Positions 1 to 9,432 are shown, counted from the first letter of the stretch. The stretch: 64,000 nt of DNA from Clostridiales bacterium (GCA_017480325.1 JAFVAY010000005.1:38631-102630), one strand, 5' to 3'. Notes: generated by a model from the letters alone, not told the origin. A program made the numbers and translations.

Positions 1-20
1 ATAATAATGATTGCCCACAT
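1..20 (-). CDS. 5' end of a gene cut by the window edge (probable SPFH/stomatin-like protein)
   Basis: Only the first codons are visible, reading Met-Trp-Ala-Ile-Ile-Ile from an ATG at position 20. An AAGGAGG ribosome binding site sits inside the last codons of the upstream nfeD gene, about nine bases before the ATG, so this is a real translational start. The hydrophobic beginning fits the N-terminal membrane anchor of SPFH/band-7 proteins, which commonly follow nfeD. The family call rests on that genomic convention, not on sequence. Confidence 0.45.
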
Positions 21-21
21 T

Positions 22-477
22 TTAATTATCCTCCTTTATTTCCTCGACCAGAAGCTTTACGCCTTCGATCTTAAGAACCTTAACCTTCGCGCCTTCCGGG
101 ATGATCTGATTCTCATCAGCGGTCTTGGCGCTCCAGACCTGTCCCTTAACCTTGACCTGACCCTGTGCTTCGAGAGTATTGATAGTCTTGATTACGACTC
201 CAACCTCTCCGAAAAGCCTGTCGGCATTGGTAGCATTCTCTTTACTCTCATGTCGTTTATCAAGCTGCGGCTTGATCCACTTGATACATATCAGGAAACA
301 GACGATAGATACCACAACCATCACCGCGATCTGTACGCCCATATTCGCTCCGAAGAATGCACATACGGCGGCTGCCAGGCTTCCGACTGCACACCAGATG
401 GTGGTAAGTCCTAAGGTAATGCCTTCGATTACGATGAATACCACCATGAGGATCAGCCATAATACCCACATCTTCAT
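22..477 (-). CDS. NfeD-family membrane protein
   Basis: A 151-residue protein with three predicted membrane segments (about residues 3-20, 25-45 and 48-66) followed by a soluble beta-rich domain (about 85-145) of the NfeD OB-fold type. NfeD proteins partner SPFH/stomatin-like proteins and are thought to help organise membrane microdomains. The ATG at 477 is chosen because a GGGAGGG site lies just upstream; a longer reading to 540 would start inside the promoter. The next gene starts immediately after the stop, which matches the usual nfeD-SPFH pair. The family is clear; the cellular role is inferred. Confidence 0.8.
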   Translation of the reverse strand: MKMWVLWLILMVVFIVIEGITLGLTTIWCAVGSLAAAVCAFFGANMGVQIAVMVVVSIVCFLICIKWIKPQLDKRHESKENATNADRLFGEVGVVIKTINTLEAQGQVKVKGQVWSAKTADENQIIPEGAKVKVLKIEGVKLLVEEIKEDN

Positions 478-511
478 GATTAATCCCTCCCTTTCCATCG
501 GATTTAGACCA

Positions 512-540
512 ATTATATACAGTGCAAAATCGGCTTTCAA
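512..540 (-). promoter_or_regulatory. Sigma-A type promoter of the nfeD operon
   Basis: On the minus strand a TTGAAA box (535-540) is separated by exactly 17 bases from a TATAAT box (512-517). It lies 35 bases upstream of the nfeD ATG. Both hexamers and the spacing are near consensus. Confidence 0.75.
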
Positions 541-571
541 TGAAGAGGGAACCGAATTAAACTTTTCTTAA

Positions 572-1342
572 CTATTTATCTGAAGGTATTCTGAAGCGCT
601 CCCAGTCGTATTTGACCTCTTCAAGGGTAAGCCCCTCCGGAGGCAGAGTCTTCCCAGCCCTCTCACGATCACAGGAGGCGATAATCGAGGGGATGTCCTC
701 GGGAGCATACTTTCCTTGACCTACATAAAGAAGTGTTCCCGCGATTATTCGAACCATGTTGTAGAGGAACGCTTCCCCATCCACTTCTATCTCTATGAGT
801 CCGTCTCCGCAGTCTCTTACCTCGACCTTATTAAGCCGTCTCATGGTTGTATTCTGTGAGCCTCCGGAAGCACAGAAAGAAGCGAAGTCATGCGCACCTT
901 CAAAAAACGGAGCTGCCTTTACCATAGAATCAACATCAAGATGACCGGTAACATAATAAGTGTATCTACCCTGAAGCGGATGTCTTACGGTATCGTGAAG
1001 TATTCTGTAGATATACCTCTTCCCCAAGGAATCGAATCTGGCGTTGAAGTCTTCCGTTACGGGAAAAGCCGTTACCACGGATACATCGTCGGGAAGAAGT
1101 GCATTACAGGCCAGAGGAAGCTTGGCGCATGGTATATCAAACGGGACCTTCGCCGAACACACGATGCCCCTGGCGTGAACGCCGGCGTCTGTCCGGGAAG
1201 ATCCCGTTACTTTAATCTGTTCTTTATAAAGAGTCGAGAGGACCTTCTGTATCTCATCCTGAACGGAGCGCCCGTTCTCCTGATACTGCCACCCGACAAA
1301 GTCGGTACCGTCGAATTCGATTATGAGCGCGACGGCAGACAT
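572..1342 (-). CDS. truA: tRNA pseudouridine(38-40) synthase TruA
   Basis: A 256-residue protein of normal TruA length. It starts with the family pattern EFDGTDFVGWQ and carries the catalytic motif SSRTDAGVHARG, with the catalytic aspartate at residue 52. TruA converts uridines 38-40 of the tRNA anticodon arm to pseudouridine. The ATG lies four bases after the stop of the glucokinase gene, whose end supplies an AAGGA unusually close to the start, so the two genes are probably translationally coupled. In many Firmicutes truA follows the ecf genes directly; here a ROK kinase is inserted between them. Confidence 0.95.
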   Translation of the reverse strand: MSAVALIIEFDGTDFVGWQYQENGRSVQDEIQKVLSTLYKEQIKVTGSSRTDAGVHARGIVCSAKVPFDIPCAKLPLACNALLPDDVSVVTAFPVTEDFNARFDSLGKRYIYRILHDTVRHPLQGRYTYYVTGHLDVDSMVKAAPFFEGAHDFASFCASGGSQNTTMRRLNKVEVRDCGDGLIEIEVDGEAFLYNMVRIIAGTLLYVGQGKYAPEDIPSIIASCDRERAGKTLPPEGLTLEEVKYDWERFRIPSDK

Positions 1343-1346
1343 ATCC

Positions 1347-2330
1347 TTAGCAGGCTGTACCGTCGATCTGGTCTCTTACGCAGGTCATACCCATCATGGC
1401 AGCACCTACGATACCGGCATCATTACCCATCTGAGCAAGAGCGATTCTAGTCTTCTTAACTCCGGGACCATAGAAAGGACGGCTCATGGTCTTCTGTGTC
1501 ATAGGAATGAGAAGCGGATCACCCTCGTTACAGATACCGCCGCCTACTACGAGGACCTCAGGCATGAATGTGTTGATGGCATTGGCAAGACCGTCGGCAA
1601 GATAATCCGTGTACATATCGATAACGCCGTTAGCGGCCTCATCTCCCATCCTCTGAGCAATGAAAGCGACTTTGCCGTTAACCTTGCCCTCTTCCTTAAT
1701 AACATCATTAAGCTTGGAATCGGGATTGGCCTCGGCAGCCTCCTTTGTCATCCTTACGAGAGCGGAAGCGGAAGCGTAGCACTCGAAGCAGCCCTTACGT
1801 CCGCATGTACAGGGAACACCACCCGATACGAGGACAGTATGACCGAACTCTGAGCCTGCCTGGTTGAAGCCGGAATAGATCTTGCCGTCGATGATAACTC
1901 CTGCGCCTACACCGGTGCCGAGTGTGATCGTAACGGAATCCTTAGCGCCCTTAGCCGCACCTGCGATAGCCTCAGCCATAGCAGCGCAGTTGGCGTCATT
2001 ATCGATATATACGGGAAGATCTATAACTTCTCTTATAAGCTTTCTCATGGGTGCCATATTGAAAGGAAGGTTGCCGGCATAAACAAGTATTCCTGCCTTA
2101 TTATCAGGTGTTCCGGGAGAACCGATACCGATAGCCGAGATGTCTTCCTTCTTAAGTCCTGCCTCTTCGATAACTCTGACAGCGAGGCTGCCCATATCGT
2201 GAATGATATCCTCCATCGGTCTGTCGGCATTAGTCTTGATGCTCTGCTTGTTCAGAAGCTTTCCCTCGTCATCGACAATGCCCGCCTTAATGTTAGTTCC
2301 TCCTAGATCGATGCCCACATAATAAGCCAT
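1347..2330 (-). CDS. glcK: ROK-family glucokinase
   Basis: A 327-residue ROK kinase. The N-terminus has the ATP-binding motif DLGGTNIKAG, the centre has EFGH, and the ROK zinc motif CTCGRKGCFEC follows around residues 165-180. These features match Firmicutes glucokinases that phosphorylate glucose to glucose 6-phosphate in the cytoplasm. A GGGAGG site precedes the ATG. The gene lies between ecfT and truA, in the same direction, and its stop is almost in contact with the truA start. Another hexose or N-acetylhexosamine substrate cannot be excluded from sequence alone. Confidence 0.85.
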   Translation of the reverse strand: MAYYVGIDLGGTNIKAGIVDDEGKLLNKQSIKTNADRPMEDIIHDMGSLAVRVIEEAGLKKEDISAIGIGSPGTPDNKAGILVYAGNLPFNMAPMRKLIREVIDLPVYIDNDANCAAMAEAIAGAAKGAKDSVTITLGTGVGAGVIIDGKIYSGFNQAGSEFGHTVLVSGGVPCTCGRKGCFECYASASALVRMTKEAAEANPDSKLNDVIKEEGKVNGKVAFIAQRMGDEAANGVIDMYTDYLADGLANAINTFMPEVLVVGGGICNEGDPLLIPMTQKTMSRPFYGPGVKKTRIALAQMGNDAGIVGAAMMGMTCVRDQIDGTAC

Positions 2331-2380
2331 CCTAAGGTTCCTCCCGAATCAATAATTGTCTATAAATTTTACCACAGAAC

Positions 2381-3193
2381 TTACCCTCCAAGAAGTACTT
2401 CTGTCAGTATCAGAAGCGCTGCTCCCATAAGGAAGGCAATGAATACCAGGATATCACTTCCGGTGATCCTTAGAGGGTTAAGCTTTGTTCTCATATTTCC
2501 TCCTCTGTAGCATCTGGCATCCATTGCCACTGCCAGATCCTCGGCACGCTTAAAGGATGATACGAAGAGCGGGATCAACACCGTAACATATCCTTTGACT
2601 CTGTTGATAAAGGATCCCGTGTCATAATCTGCTCCTCTGGACTCCTGTGCCCTCATGATCTTATCCGTCTCTTCGATCAGGGTCGGAATGAATCTTAAGG
2701 CTATGGACATCATCATCGATGCTTCATGCACCGGAACGTGAATCGCCTTAAGAGGAGACAGCAGTGACTCAAGTGCATCCGCGATCTTAAGAGGCGTGGT
2801 AGTCAAGGTAAGCAGCACCGATGTCGAGAGTATAAGGAACAGAAGTCTCAGAGACATCAGTATCGCCCGCGTAAGCCCAACATCCGTGATAAGGATAAAA
2901 CGCCACGAGAACAGTGTATTCCCTGTCTTTATGGTAAACAGGTTAAGAATAAAGATGAACAATGTAAGTGGCAGGATAGGCTTGACCGTAGACCAGGTGA
3001 CATTAAGCGGCATCCTTGCCACAACAAGCTGCACTACCGTCAAAATCGACAAAGCTATCAGTGCCTGAAGAGAATCCACGGCGAAGATGCATATCAGGTA
3101 CACTATGTATAGGATCACCTTTATCCTAGGATCTGTCCTGTGAAGTACAGAACCGGTATCCACGTATCGTCCGAGACTAATGTTATTCAGCAT
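2381..3193 (-). CDS. ecfT: ECF transporter transmembrane subunit EcfT
   Basis: A 270-residue polytopic membrane protein typical of EcfT, the shared transmembrane scaffold of energy-coupling-factor vitamin and metal importers. The two cytoplasmic coupling motifs are visible as ESRGADYD and ARCYRGG; these contact the ATPase pair. Its start overlaps the 3' end of the fused ATPase gene by 11 bases. No substrate-binding S component lies in this window, so this is a group II module that serves S proteins encoded elsewhere. Confidence 0.92.
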   Translation of the reverse strand: MLNNISLGRYVDTGSVLHRTDPRIKVILYIVYLICIFAVDSLQALIALSILTVVQLVVARMPLNVTWSTVKPILPLTLFIFILNLFTIKTGNTLFSWRFILITDVGLTRAILMSLRLLFLILSTSVLLTLTTTPLKIADALESLLSPLKAIHVPVHEASMMMSIALRFIPTLIEETDKIMRAQESRGADYDTGSFINRVKGYVTVLIPLFVSSFKRAEDLAVAMDARCYRGGNMRTKLNPLRITGSDILVFIAFLMGAALLILTEVLLGG

Positions 3194-4961
3194 CCAACAC
3201 GCTCCTGACGATAGAGGCTGCCTCTTGAGAGGGTACCGGATACGGAGGCATCAGCTTTATCCCCGGATACTCCTTCTTAAGCCTTGTCTTGATCTTCGCC
3301 GAGAAATCATAAAGTATCGGCATTGATAGTCCCAGAGCGCCCGCAGTCTCCTCGTCCTTGAACAGCTCTGATGCGGTACCCGTTCCGACCTCCCTGCCAT
3401 CCTTTATACAGAATATCCTGTCGGCATATCTTGCCGCCTCATCCATGTTATGGGACACGATAATAACCGTGGTCCCGGCATCTCTTAATGCAAGAATTGT
3501 CATAAACATCTCTATACGGCCGATCGGGTCAAGTCCCGCAGCAGGCTCATCGAGAACCAGTACTGAAGGCTTCATTACCAGAACTCCCGCGAGAGCCGCC
3601 CTTCGTTTCTGTCCTCCCGACAGCTCGAAAGGACTCTTTGTCAGCACATCCTCCGTCAGCCCAGCTATAATCGCGGCTGCCTTTACTCTGGCGGGACGAT
3701 TCTCCTCCGGAGTCTGAAGCTTTATGAGGCCGTAGGCAATATCCTTTTCGACGGTCTCCTCGAAGAGCTGATACTCGGGGTACTGGAAAACAAGCCCCAC
3801 ACTCTGTCTTATCCTGGCAAGGTCCTTTTTCCTCGAGGTAGAAAGCACCTCCCCGTCCTTGCCGTAAAGAACCACCTGCCCCTGCTGGGGTCTTACGATG
3901 CCGTTAAGGTGAGATATCAGCGTGGTCTTACCACAACCGCTTTTACCAACGATCGCGAGTATCTCCCCCTCGTATACACTGAGATTAATATGCTCAAGTG
4001 CGTAAGTCCTTCCGTTATCGTAGGAATAAGATAGATCAGAGACCTCCAGAAGCTTCCTTCTCGCCTCCGGAATAACGACCTGAGGCTCCTCCGGTCTTGA
4101 GGTCGCAAGTCTAGCGTATCTCACGGCAGTATTAAGCCTCGCCTCTTCATCCCTGATATCTTCCTCGGTAAGAGTCTTATCTGCTAGCTTGCTTATCTCA
4201 TTAACGAGACTTATGTCCTGGGGAAGCTCAAGTCCGGCCATATTAAGCTTATCCGGATGGGAGAATATCTCGGGAGGCGTACCCGTCATGGTAACCTTAC
4301 CCTTCTCAATAACAAATATCCTCTCGCATCTTGCCGCTTCGTTCATGTCGTGGGTTATCGTAAGGACCGTGATCCCCTTCTCTCGGTTCATTTTCTCCAC
4401 GAGATCCAGGAATTCATCTCTGCTTACCGGATCCAACATGGCAGTGGATTCATCTAATATCAGGACCTTCGGACGCATCGCCAGTGCCCCTGCTATTGCA
4501 AGCTTCTGTTTCTGTCCTCCCGACAAAGATGCGGCCTCCCTTTTACGCAGATCATACAGACCGACATATCTTAAGGCCTCATCAACTCTCTCCCTTAATT
4601 CAGGAAGCTGTATTCCCAGATTCTCCGGTCCGAAAGCAACATCCTCTTCAACTATAGTGCCTACGATCTGGTTATCGGGGTTTTGAAATACATAAGCGCA
4701 CCTTTGGCGTATGTCATAGTAGCTCTCTTCATCGGAGGCGGTAATGCCAAGCACACAGATCTCTCCCTCATCAGGGAGCTCGAGCACGTCAATCAGCTTT
4801 GCCAAAGTGGACTTACCGGAGCCGTTAGGACCCAGGACAGCACAATAAGAGCCGATATCGACATCAAGGCTTATGTCATCTAATGCCTTGGGGAATGCCT
4901 CCCCGGTATCGTCGTTCTTGTATGCAAAGCATATATGTTTTACGCTGATCCCGCTTGCCAT
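3183..4961 (-). CDS. ecfA: Fused ECF transporter ATPase (EcfA1-EcfA2 in one chain)
   Basis: A 592-residue protein with two complete ABC ATPase domains. Domain 1 (about residues 5-245) has Walker A GPNGSGKST, signature LSGGQKQKLAIAG and Walker B LILDEST. Domain 2 (about 303-550) has GKSGCGKTT, LSGGQKRRAALAG and LVLDEPAAGLD. EcfA subunits power ECF importers as a heterodimer with EcfT, and most Firmicutes encode ecfA1 and ecfA2 as adjacent genes. Here no stop or restart separates them; a linker of about 55 residues joins the halves. AAGGAAG precedes the ATG. The ecfA-ecfT-truA order after rplQ is the conserved Firmicutes arrangement. Confidence 0.93.
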   Translation of the reverse strand: MASGISVKHICFAYKNDDTGEAFPKALDDISLDVDIGSYCAVLGPNGSGKSTLAKLIDVLELPDEGEICVLGITASDEESYYDIRQRCAYVFQNPDNQIVGTIVEEDVAFGPENLGIQLPELRERVDEALRYVGLYDLRKREAASLSGGQKQKLAIAGALAMRPKVLILDESTAMLDPVSRDEFLDLVEKMNREKGITVLTITHDMNEAARCERIFVIEKGKVTMTGTPPEIFSHPDKLNMAGLELPQDISLVNEISKLADKTLTEEDIRDEEARLNTAVRYARLATSRPEEPQVVIPEARRKLLEVSDLSYSYDNGRTYALEHINLSVYEGEILAIVGKSGCGKTTLISHLNGIVRPQQGQVVLYGKDGEVLSTSRKKDLARIRQSVGLVFQYPEYQLFEETVEKDIAYGLIKLQTPEENRPARVKAAAIIAGLTEDVLTKSPFELSGGQKRRAALAGVLVMKPSVLVLDEPAAGLDPIGRIEMFMTILALRDAGTTVIIVSHNMDEAARYADRIFCIKDGREVGTGTASELFKDEETAGALGLSMPILYDFSAKIKTRLKKEYPGIKLMPPYPVPSQEAASIVRSVLDAE

Positions 4962-4982
4962 TGCTTCCTTCTTAAGTACGCT

Positions 4983-5019
4983 AATAATAAAACGGGGTCT
5001 GCAAAACGCAGCCCCGTTA
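4983..5019 (-). terminator. Terminator at the end of the ribosomal superoperon
   Basis: On the minus strand, AACGGGG pairs with CCCCGTT and an inner CTGC pairs with GCAG around a GTTTT loop, followed by TTTTATTATT. It lies between rplQ and the ecfA start, which is only about 20 bases further on, so some readthrough into ecfA is likely. Confidence 0.8.
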
Positions 5020-5055
5020 AAACACTTAGCTTAATTTCGCCGGATTCCTATAGGA

Positions 5056-5580
5056 TCAAACGAACTCGAGAATTGCCATCTCAGAGCCATCACCGCGTCT
5101 TGCGCCGATCTTGATAACTCTTGTGTAGCCGCCCTGTCTGCCCTCGTACTTGGGAGCGATCTCATCGAACATCTTGTTGACAGGGTTGATCGTGTTGCCC
5201 TCTGCATCATGACTCTTCATGAGCCAGTATGTCATATTCTTTCTGGCAGCAAGTCTTGATGCTGAATCTACCTGAACTGTCTTTGTCTTAACTTCACGGT
5301 CAACTGTATCGTACTTGTTTCCGTTCTTGGAAGTCTTCGTAACGAGAACCTTGTTGCCCTTACCGTCGAGCTTTGCAGCAGAAACGGTAACGTCCTTTGT
5401 TGTGAAGTTGTCCTTCTCCTTGATTGCGTCCGCTACAAGCTTATCAACGATGGAGCTGACTTCCTTTGCACGAGCTACTGTTGTCTCAACTCTGCCGTTG
5501 ATAACAAGTGCAGTAGAAAGGCTTCTAAGGATAGCAAGCTTCTGATCTGACGGACGGCCAAGCTTTCTGTTAATAGCCAT
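5056..5580 (-). CDS. rplQ: 50S ribosomal protein L17
   Basis: L17 of the large subunit, identified by the N-terminus [16 protein letters not shown] and the C-terminal [15 protein letters not shown] block. At 174 residues it is longer than the usual 115-130: an insertion of roughly 50 residues (about 58-105, rich in Lys, Asp, Thr and Val) separates the two conserved halves. The reading frame is continuous and AGGAGG precedes the ATG, so this is a genuine lineage-specific insert. Last gene of the alpha segment. Confidence 0.96.
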   Translation of the reverse strand: MAINRKLGRPSDQKLAILRSLSTALVINGRVETTVARAKEVSSIVDKLVADAIKEKDNFTTKDVTVSAAKLDGKGNKVLVTKTSKNGNKYDTVDREVKTKTVQVDSASRLAARKNMTYWLMKSHDAEGNTINPVNKMFDEIAPKYEGRQGGYTRVIKIGARRGDGSEMAILEFV

Positions 5581-5606
5581 ATCTTCTAATCCTCCTGATG
5601 TGCTCT

Positions 5607-6560
5607 TTATGCGTCTGCATCCGCCAGATGCAGTCCCATCTCGGAAAGCTTGGCGATTACTTCGTCAAGTGACTTCTTTCCGAGGTTTCTGACCTTGATC
5701 ATCTCGTCCTCAGACTTGTTGATGAGATCACCGACCGTATTGATCGCTGCTCTCTTCAAGCAGTTATATGTACGAACTGAGAAATCCAGGTCCTCGATAG
5801 CTCTGTTAAGCTCGGAATTCTTCTCCGTCTTGGGCTCAACTGTCTTGAAGCTGATTCCGCTGTCAGTATCTGTCAAAGCCTTGAAAAGGCTCAGGTGAGT
5901 GATAAGGATATCAGCTGCGGAAGAGAAAGCCTCGTCAACTGCGATAGTACCGTCTGTCCAGACCTCGAGAGTCAGACTGTCATAGTCTGTTCTGGCGCCT
6001 ACACGAGTATTCTCTACTACAAAGTTAGCCTTCTTGATAGGTGTGAAGATCGAGTCGATGGCGATAATACCGATCGCCTGACCGTCTACCTTATTCTGCT
6101 CGGCAGTGTTGTAGCCGCGACCCTTGCTGATCGTAAGCTCCATGAACACCTTAGCTGTTCCGTTAAGATGACCGATAACCAGGTTAGGATTAACGATCTC
6201 GATCTCGTCATCGTGAACGATGTCACCTGCCTTGAGCTCGCCTGTCTTGCCCTCAGGTACGCTGATGCATACAGTCTTGGGAGAATCGCTGTGGAGCTTG
6301 ACGCGGATATCCTTGATATTAAGGATGATCTCTGTCATGTCCTCGATTATTCCGGGAACAGTGGTGAACTCGTGATAGATATTATCGATCTTGATCGCTG
6401 TAACAGCAGCACCGGTAAGAGAAGAAAGCAGAACTCGGCGCAGGGAATTACCAAGCGTCGTGCCGTATCCGCGCTCCAGCGGAGATACGACATATTTGCC
6501 GTAAGAACCATCTTCGCTTGTTTCTTTACATTCAATGGTTGGCTGTAAAATATCGTTCAT
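5607..6560 (-). CDS. rpoA: RNA polymerase alpha subunit
   Basis: A 317-residue alpha subunit. The N-terminal assembly domain includes [16 protein letters not shown], and the C-terminal domain (about 245-312) has the helix-hairpin-helix segment [12 protein letters not shown] that binds DNA upstream elements and activators. Two alpha chains seed assembly of core RNA polymerase. CGGAGG precedes the ATG. It lies between rpsD and rplQ, its standard place in the alpha operon. Confidence 0.98.
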   Translation of the reverse strand: MNDILQPTIECKETSEDGSYGKYVVSPLERGYGTTLGNSLRRVLLSSLTGAAVTAIKIDNIYHEFTTVPGIIEDMTEIILNIKDIRVKLHSDSPKTVCISVPEGKTGELKAGDIVHDDEIEIVNPNLVIGHLNGTAKVFMELTISKGRGYNTAEQNKVDGQAIGIIAIDSIFTPIKKANFVVENTRVGARTDYDSLTLEVWTDGTIAVDEAFSSAADILITHLSLFKALTDTDSGISFKTVEPKTEKNSELNRAIEDLDFSVRTYNCLKRAAINTVGDLINKSEDEMIKVRNLGKKSLDEVIAKLSEMGLHLADADA

Positions 6561-6590
6561 TATATTTCCTCCGATTCTACAGGCTATGTA

Positions 6591-7187
6591 TTACTTGCTG
6601 TACAACTCGACGATTGCAACTGCGTTTACAGGAACATCGATCTGATCTCCAGTAGGATATGCATTGATCTTACCGGAAAGCTTCTCGTGATCCGCAGACA
6701 TCCACTCGGGAACAGCGATAGAATCAGTTCTGTCGAGGATCTCCTTGAATCTGGGAGAGGACTTGGCAGCCTCCTTGACCTCGATCTCGTCTCCAACGCT
6801 TACACGGTAGGAAGGAATGTTAACCGTCTTGCCGTTAACCTTAATGTTTCTGTGTGAGATGATCTGCTTAGCCTCATCTCTTGTTCTTGCATAACCCATT
6901 CTGAAGAGAACATTATCAAGCCTTGTCTCGAGGAGGATCATGAGATTCTCTCCGACTGTGCCGTAGTGAAGCTTCTGTGCCTTCTCAAAGTAATTTCTGA
7001 AGGGCTTCTCCAATACGCCGTAAATAAACTTAGCCTTCTGCTTCTCCTTAAGCTGTGTGCCGTATTCGGACATCTTCTTAGGTCTTGCATTTCTGTTTCT
7101 GTTTGATTTCTTGTCTATACCAAGAACTGCAGGCTCAATACCAAGGGATCTGCACTTCTTGAGGACAGGTGTCATATCTCTAGCCAT
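6591..7187 (-). CDS. rpsD: 30S ribosomal protein S4
   Basis: S4 of the small subunit, a primary 16S rRNA binder. The protein starts MARDMTPVLKKCRSLG, which is the zinc-free S4 form, and has a clear S4 RNA-binding domain around FRMGYARTRDEAKQIISHR. The ATG at 7187 is preferred to a TTG two codons earlier because the GAGGG site is nine bases from the ATG. 198 residues. Autoregulation by S4 is common in bacteria; a candidate structured region lies upstream of rpsM. Confidence 0.97.
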   Translation of the reverse strand: MARDMTPVLKKCRSLGIEPAVLGIDKKSNRNRNARPKKMSEYGTQLKEKQKAKFIYGVLEKPFRNYFEKAQKLHYGTVGENLMILLETRLDNVLFRMGYARTRDEAKQIISHRNIKVNGKTVNIPSYRVSVGDEIEVKEAAKSSPRFKEILDRTDSIAVPEWMSADHEKLSGKINAYPTGDQIDVPVNAVAIVELYSK

Positions 7188-7208
7188 AATCAATTACCCT
7201 CTTTCGTA

Positions 7209-7604
7209 TTAAACTCTGCGACGCTTGGGAGGACGGCAACCGTTATGAGGAACGGGTGTAACATCCTTGATCATCGTAATCTCAAGACCTGCGGTAGCGA
7301 GCGCTCTAACAGCGGACTCACGACCTGCACCGGGTCCCTTGACATAAACCTCAACCGTCTTCATGCCGTGGTCAACAGCCTTCTTGGCTGCATCCTCGGC
7401 AGCAATCTGTGCAGCAAAAGCTGTACCCTTACGGGAACCTCTCATGTTCTGCATTCCGGCAGAAGACCAAGAAATGGCATTTCCGGCCTTGTCAGTAATT
7501 GTAACAATGGTGTTGTTAAATGTAGCGTGGATGTGAGCAGCACCTTCAACGATGTTCTTACGCTCACGTCTCTTGGGTCTTGTGGACTGCTTATTATTAG
7601 CCAT
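7209..7604 (-). CDS. rpsK: 30S ribosomal protein S11
   Basis: A 131-residue S11, recognised by [30 protein letters not shown] and the basic end [13 protein letters not shown]. It forms part of the small-subunit platform near the mRNA exit. It sits between rpsM and rpsD, as in other bacteria, with short spacers on both sides. Confidence 0.97.
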   Translation of the reverse strand: MANNKQSTRPKRRERKNIVEGAAHIHATFNNTIVTITDKAGNAISWSSAGMQNMRGSRKGTAFAAQIAAEDAAKKAVDHGMKTVEVYVKGPGAGRESAVRALATAGLEITMIKDVTPVPHNGCRPPKRRRV

Positions 7605-7620
7605 CTAGATTCGCCTCCCC

Positions 7621-7992
7621 TTACTTCTTCTTGCCTGCAACGGTATGCTTCGGGCCCTTGCGGGTACGGGCATTCGTCTTAGTACGCTGTCCTCTGACGG
7701 GAAGGCCCAGTCTGTGACGACGTCCTCTATAGCAGTTGATATCTGTAAGACGTTTGATATCGCCCGCTACCTGTCTCTTGAGGTCACCCTCAACTACCAC
7801 GTTCTCGCGTTCGATCGTCTCACGGATCTTAGCGACTTCGTCCTCTGTAAGATCTTTAACCCTGGTATCAGGATTGAGTCCGGCACTCTTGATGATGCTG
7901 GATGCGCTTGTCGTACCAATGCCGTAAATGTATGTGAGAGCAATCTCTATTCTCTTATCATTCGGCAAATCAACACCGGCAATACGAGCCAT
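7621..7992 (-). CDS. rpsM: 30S ribosomal protein S13
   Basis: A 123-residue S13 with the canonical start [14 protein letters not shown] and the basic C-terminus [16 protein letters not shown]13 sits in the head of the small subunit and contacts the P-site tRNA and bridge B1. An in-frame extension upstream to 8028 is rejected because CGGAGG lies seven bases before the ATG at 7992. Confidence 0.97.
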   Translation of the reverse strand: MARIAGVDLPNDKRIEIALTYIYGIGTTSASSIIKSAGLNPDTRVKDLTEDEVAKIRETIERENVVVEGDLKRQVAGDIKRLTDINCYRGRRHRLGLPVRGQRTKTNARTRKGPKHTVAGKKK

Positions 7993-8189
7993 TTTTCTAC
8001 CTCCGTTAGGTGTATTTTGAATTATCATACGACACGCTGCAGGGAATTCTCTTTATCAGGGAACAGCCGCCCCCACTTGTCGTGTTATAAGCTTTAATTC
8101 GTTTTCTTTGTTGTTTCCGCGGCCAGAGCAGTACCGCGATTAGCGACTCCGACAGGGCTAAATCTGTCTGCAGTCGGATCTTCCTGTTC
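7993..8189 (-). promoter_or_regulatory. Structured leader between rpmJ and rpsM (candidate autoregulatory RNA)
   Basis: A 197-base non-coding stretch, long for this tightly packed operon. On the minus strand ACGACA pairs with TGTCGT about 45 bases later, just before the rpsM ribosome binding site, enclosing further pairing (GGCTG with CAGC). In E. coli, S4 represses the alpha operon from a pseudoknot at the same place, upstream of rpsM. The position and pairing are seen; the S4 role is inference. Confidence 0.35.
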
Positions 8190-8303
8190 TTATCCCTGCA
8201 CCTGCTTGTGCTTGGGGTCGGAACAAATGATCATGACTTTGCCATGACGGCGAATTACCTTGCACTTCTCGCACATAGGCTTTACCGACGGTCTGACTTT
8301 CAT
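8190..8303 (-). CDS. rpmJ: 50S ribosomal protein L36
   Basis: A 37-residue protein translated from the ATG at 8303: [20 protein letters not shown] followed by [17 protein letters not shown]. The CxxC, Cys and His residues form the L36 zinc site. AGGAGGAGG precedes the start. It sits between infA and rpsM as in most Firmicutes. Confidence 0.97.
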   Translation of the reverse strand: MKVRPSVKPMCEKCKVIRRHGKVMIICSDPKHKQVQG

Positions 8304-8366
8304 CTTAAATCCTCCTCCTGCATTTTATGCTACATAAACAATGCGCCTTTTCGCGCACGCTAATAT

Positions 8367-8394
8367 ATTCTATCAGCTTTTTTTATATATGCAA
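8367..8394 (-). promoter_or_regulatory. Internal promoter ahead of rpmJ
   Basis: On the minus strand TTGCAT (8389-8394) and TAGAAT (8367-8372) are separated by 16 bases, about 65 bases upstream of the rpmJ start. It could give the rpmJ-rpsM-rpsK-rpsD-rpoA-rplQ segment independent transcription. Confidence 0.55.
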
Positions 8395-8430
8395 GTTCTT
8401 TTTTGTGTTTTTTAACCCGAATTTGGGCTA

Positions 8431-8652
8431 TCAGTTCTTCCCTCTCCATGTGATCCTTCCCTTTGACAGATCGTACGGAGAAAGCTCCATAGTAACCTTG
8501 TCGCCGGGCAGTATCTTGATGTAATTCTGGCGAAGCTTGCCGGAGATATATGCCATTACCACATATCCGTTATCAAGCTTGACCTTGAACGTAGCGTTCG
8601 GCAGAGCCTCTTCGACTATACCTTCAACTTCAATAACATCTTCCTTAGCCAT
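8431..8652 (-). CDS. infA: Translation initiation factor IF-1
   Basis: A 73-residue IF-1 beginning [20 protein letters not shown], a single S1-like OB fold that binds the 30S A site during initiation. The ATG at 8652 is used rather than a start five codons earlier, since GAGGG lies directly upstream and the family starts with MAKED. The start overlaps the end of map by eight bases, implying translational coupling. Confidence 0.97.
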   Translation of the reverse strand: MAKEDVIEVEGIVEEALPNATFKVKLDNGYVVMAYISGKLRQNYIKILPGDKVTMELSPYDLSKGRITWRGKN

Positions 8653-9415
8653 TAAGTCCCTCCTCATATGTTGTCATCTCGGGTCCGTTCTCGGTAATTA
8701 TAACAGTATTCTCATAATGTGCAGTCGGCAAACCGTCAGCTGCCGCGACCTCCCAGCCGTCGTCTCCAAGAACAACATAGCGCTGGCCCATGGTGATCAT
8801 GGGTTCGATGCAGAAAGCCATACCCTTAAGTATCCTGTGACCTCTGCCCGCCTTTCCGTAATTTGGAACATCCGGCTCCTGATGCATTTTCCTTCCTATT
8901 CCGTGTCCCGTTAGCTCTCTTACTACTCCGTAGCCATAGCCTTCGGCACAGGTCTGAACTGCATTGCTAATATCGCCTATACGATTGCCGATCTGTGCCT
9001 TCTCAAGACCTTTGAAGAATGCTTCCTTTGTTCTTTCCACCAGCAGTCTTTTATTCTCACTGACATTTCCTATCATGAAGGTCCTGGCAGCATCACCCAT
9101 ATAGCCGTTAAGCTCAGCCACTACATCACAGGTAATGATATCTCCCTCTTTTAGGATGACCCTGTCAGAGGGAATTCCGTGTACAACTACCTCATTGATC
9201 GACGTGCAGATAGCAGCCGGGAAGGGCGGCTCTCCGTAGCCGACACAGGGAGCAGACCCGCCAGCTTCTTTAATTATCATCTGCGCTATATCATCAAGCT
9301 GCTTGGTAGACACACCGGGAACGGCCGCCTTGCGAAGCTCCCTGAGGATGATCGCAGTAAGCTTCCCCGCCTGACGCATTAGATCTAATTCATGATCCGA
9401 TAATATCTCAACCAC
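8645..9415 (-). CDS. map: Methionine aminopeptidase, type I
   Basis: A 256-residue type I methionine aminopeptidase that removes the initiator Met from new proteins. Metal ligands fall in [19 protein letters not shown], the [11 protein letters not shown] histidine block and CIEPMITMG. It starts with GTG at 9415, preceded by AAGGTG. It lies between adk and infA, the usual Firmicutes order, and overlaps infA slightly. Confidence 0.95.
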   Translation of the reverse strand: MVEILSDHELDLMRQAGKLTAIILRELRKAAVPGVSTKQLDDIAQMIIKEAGGSAPCVGYGEPPFPAAICTSINEVVVHGIPSDRVILKEGDIITCDVVAELNGYMGDAARTFMIGNVSENKRLLVERTKEAFFKGLEKAQIGNRIGDISNAVQTCAEGYGYGVVRELTGHGIGRKMHQEPDVPNYGKAGRGHRILKGMAFCIEPMITMGQRYVVLGDDGWEVAAADGLPTAHYENTVIITENGPEMTTYEEGLNG

Positions 9416-9432
9416 TTCTAATACACCTTCGT

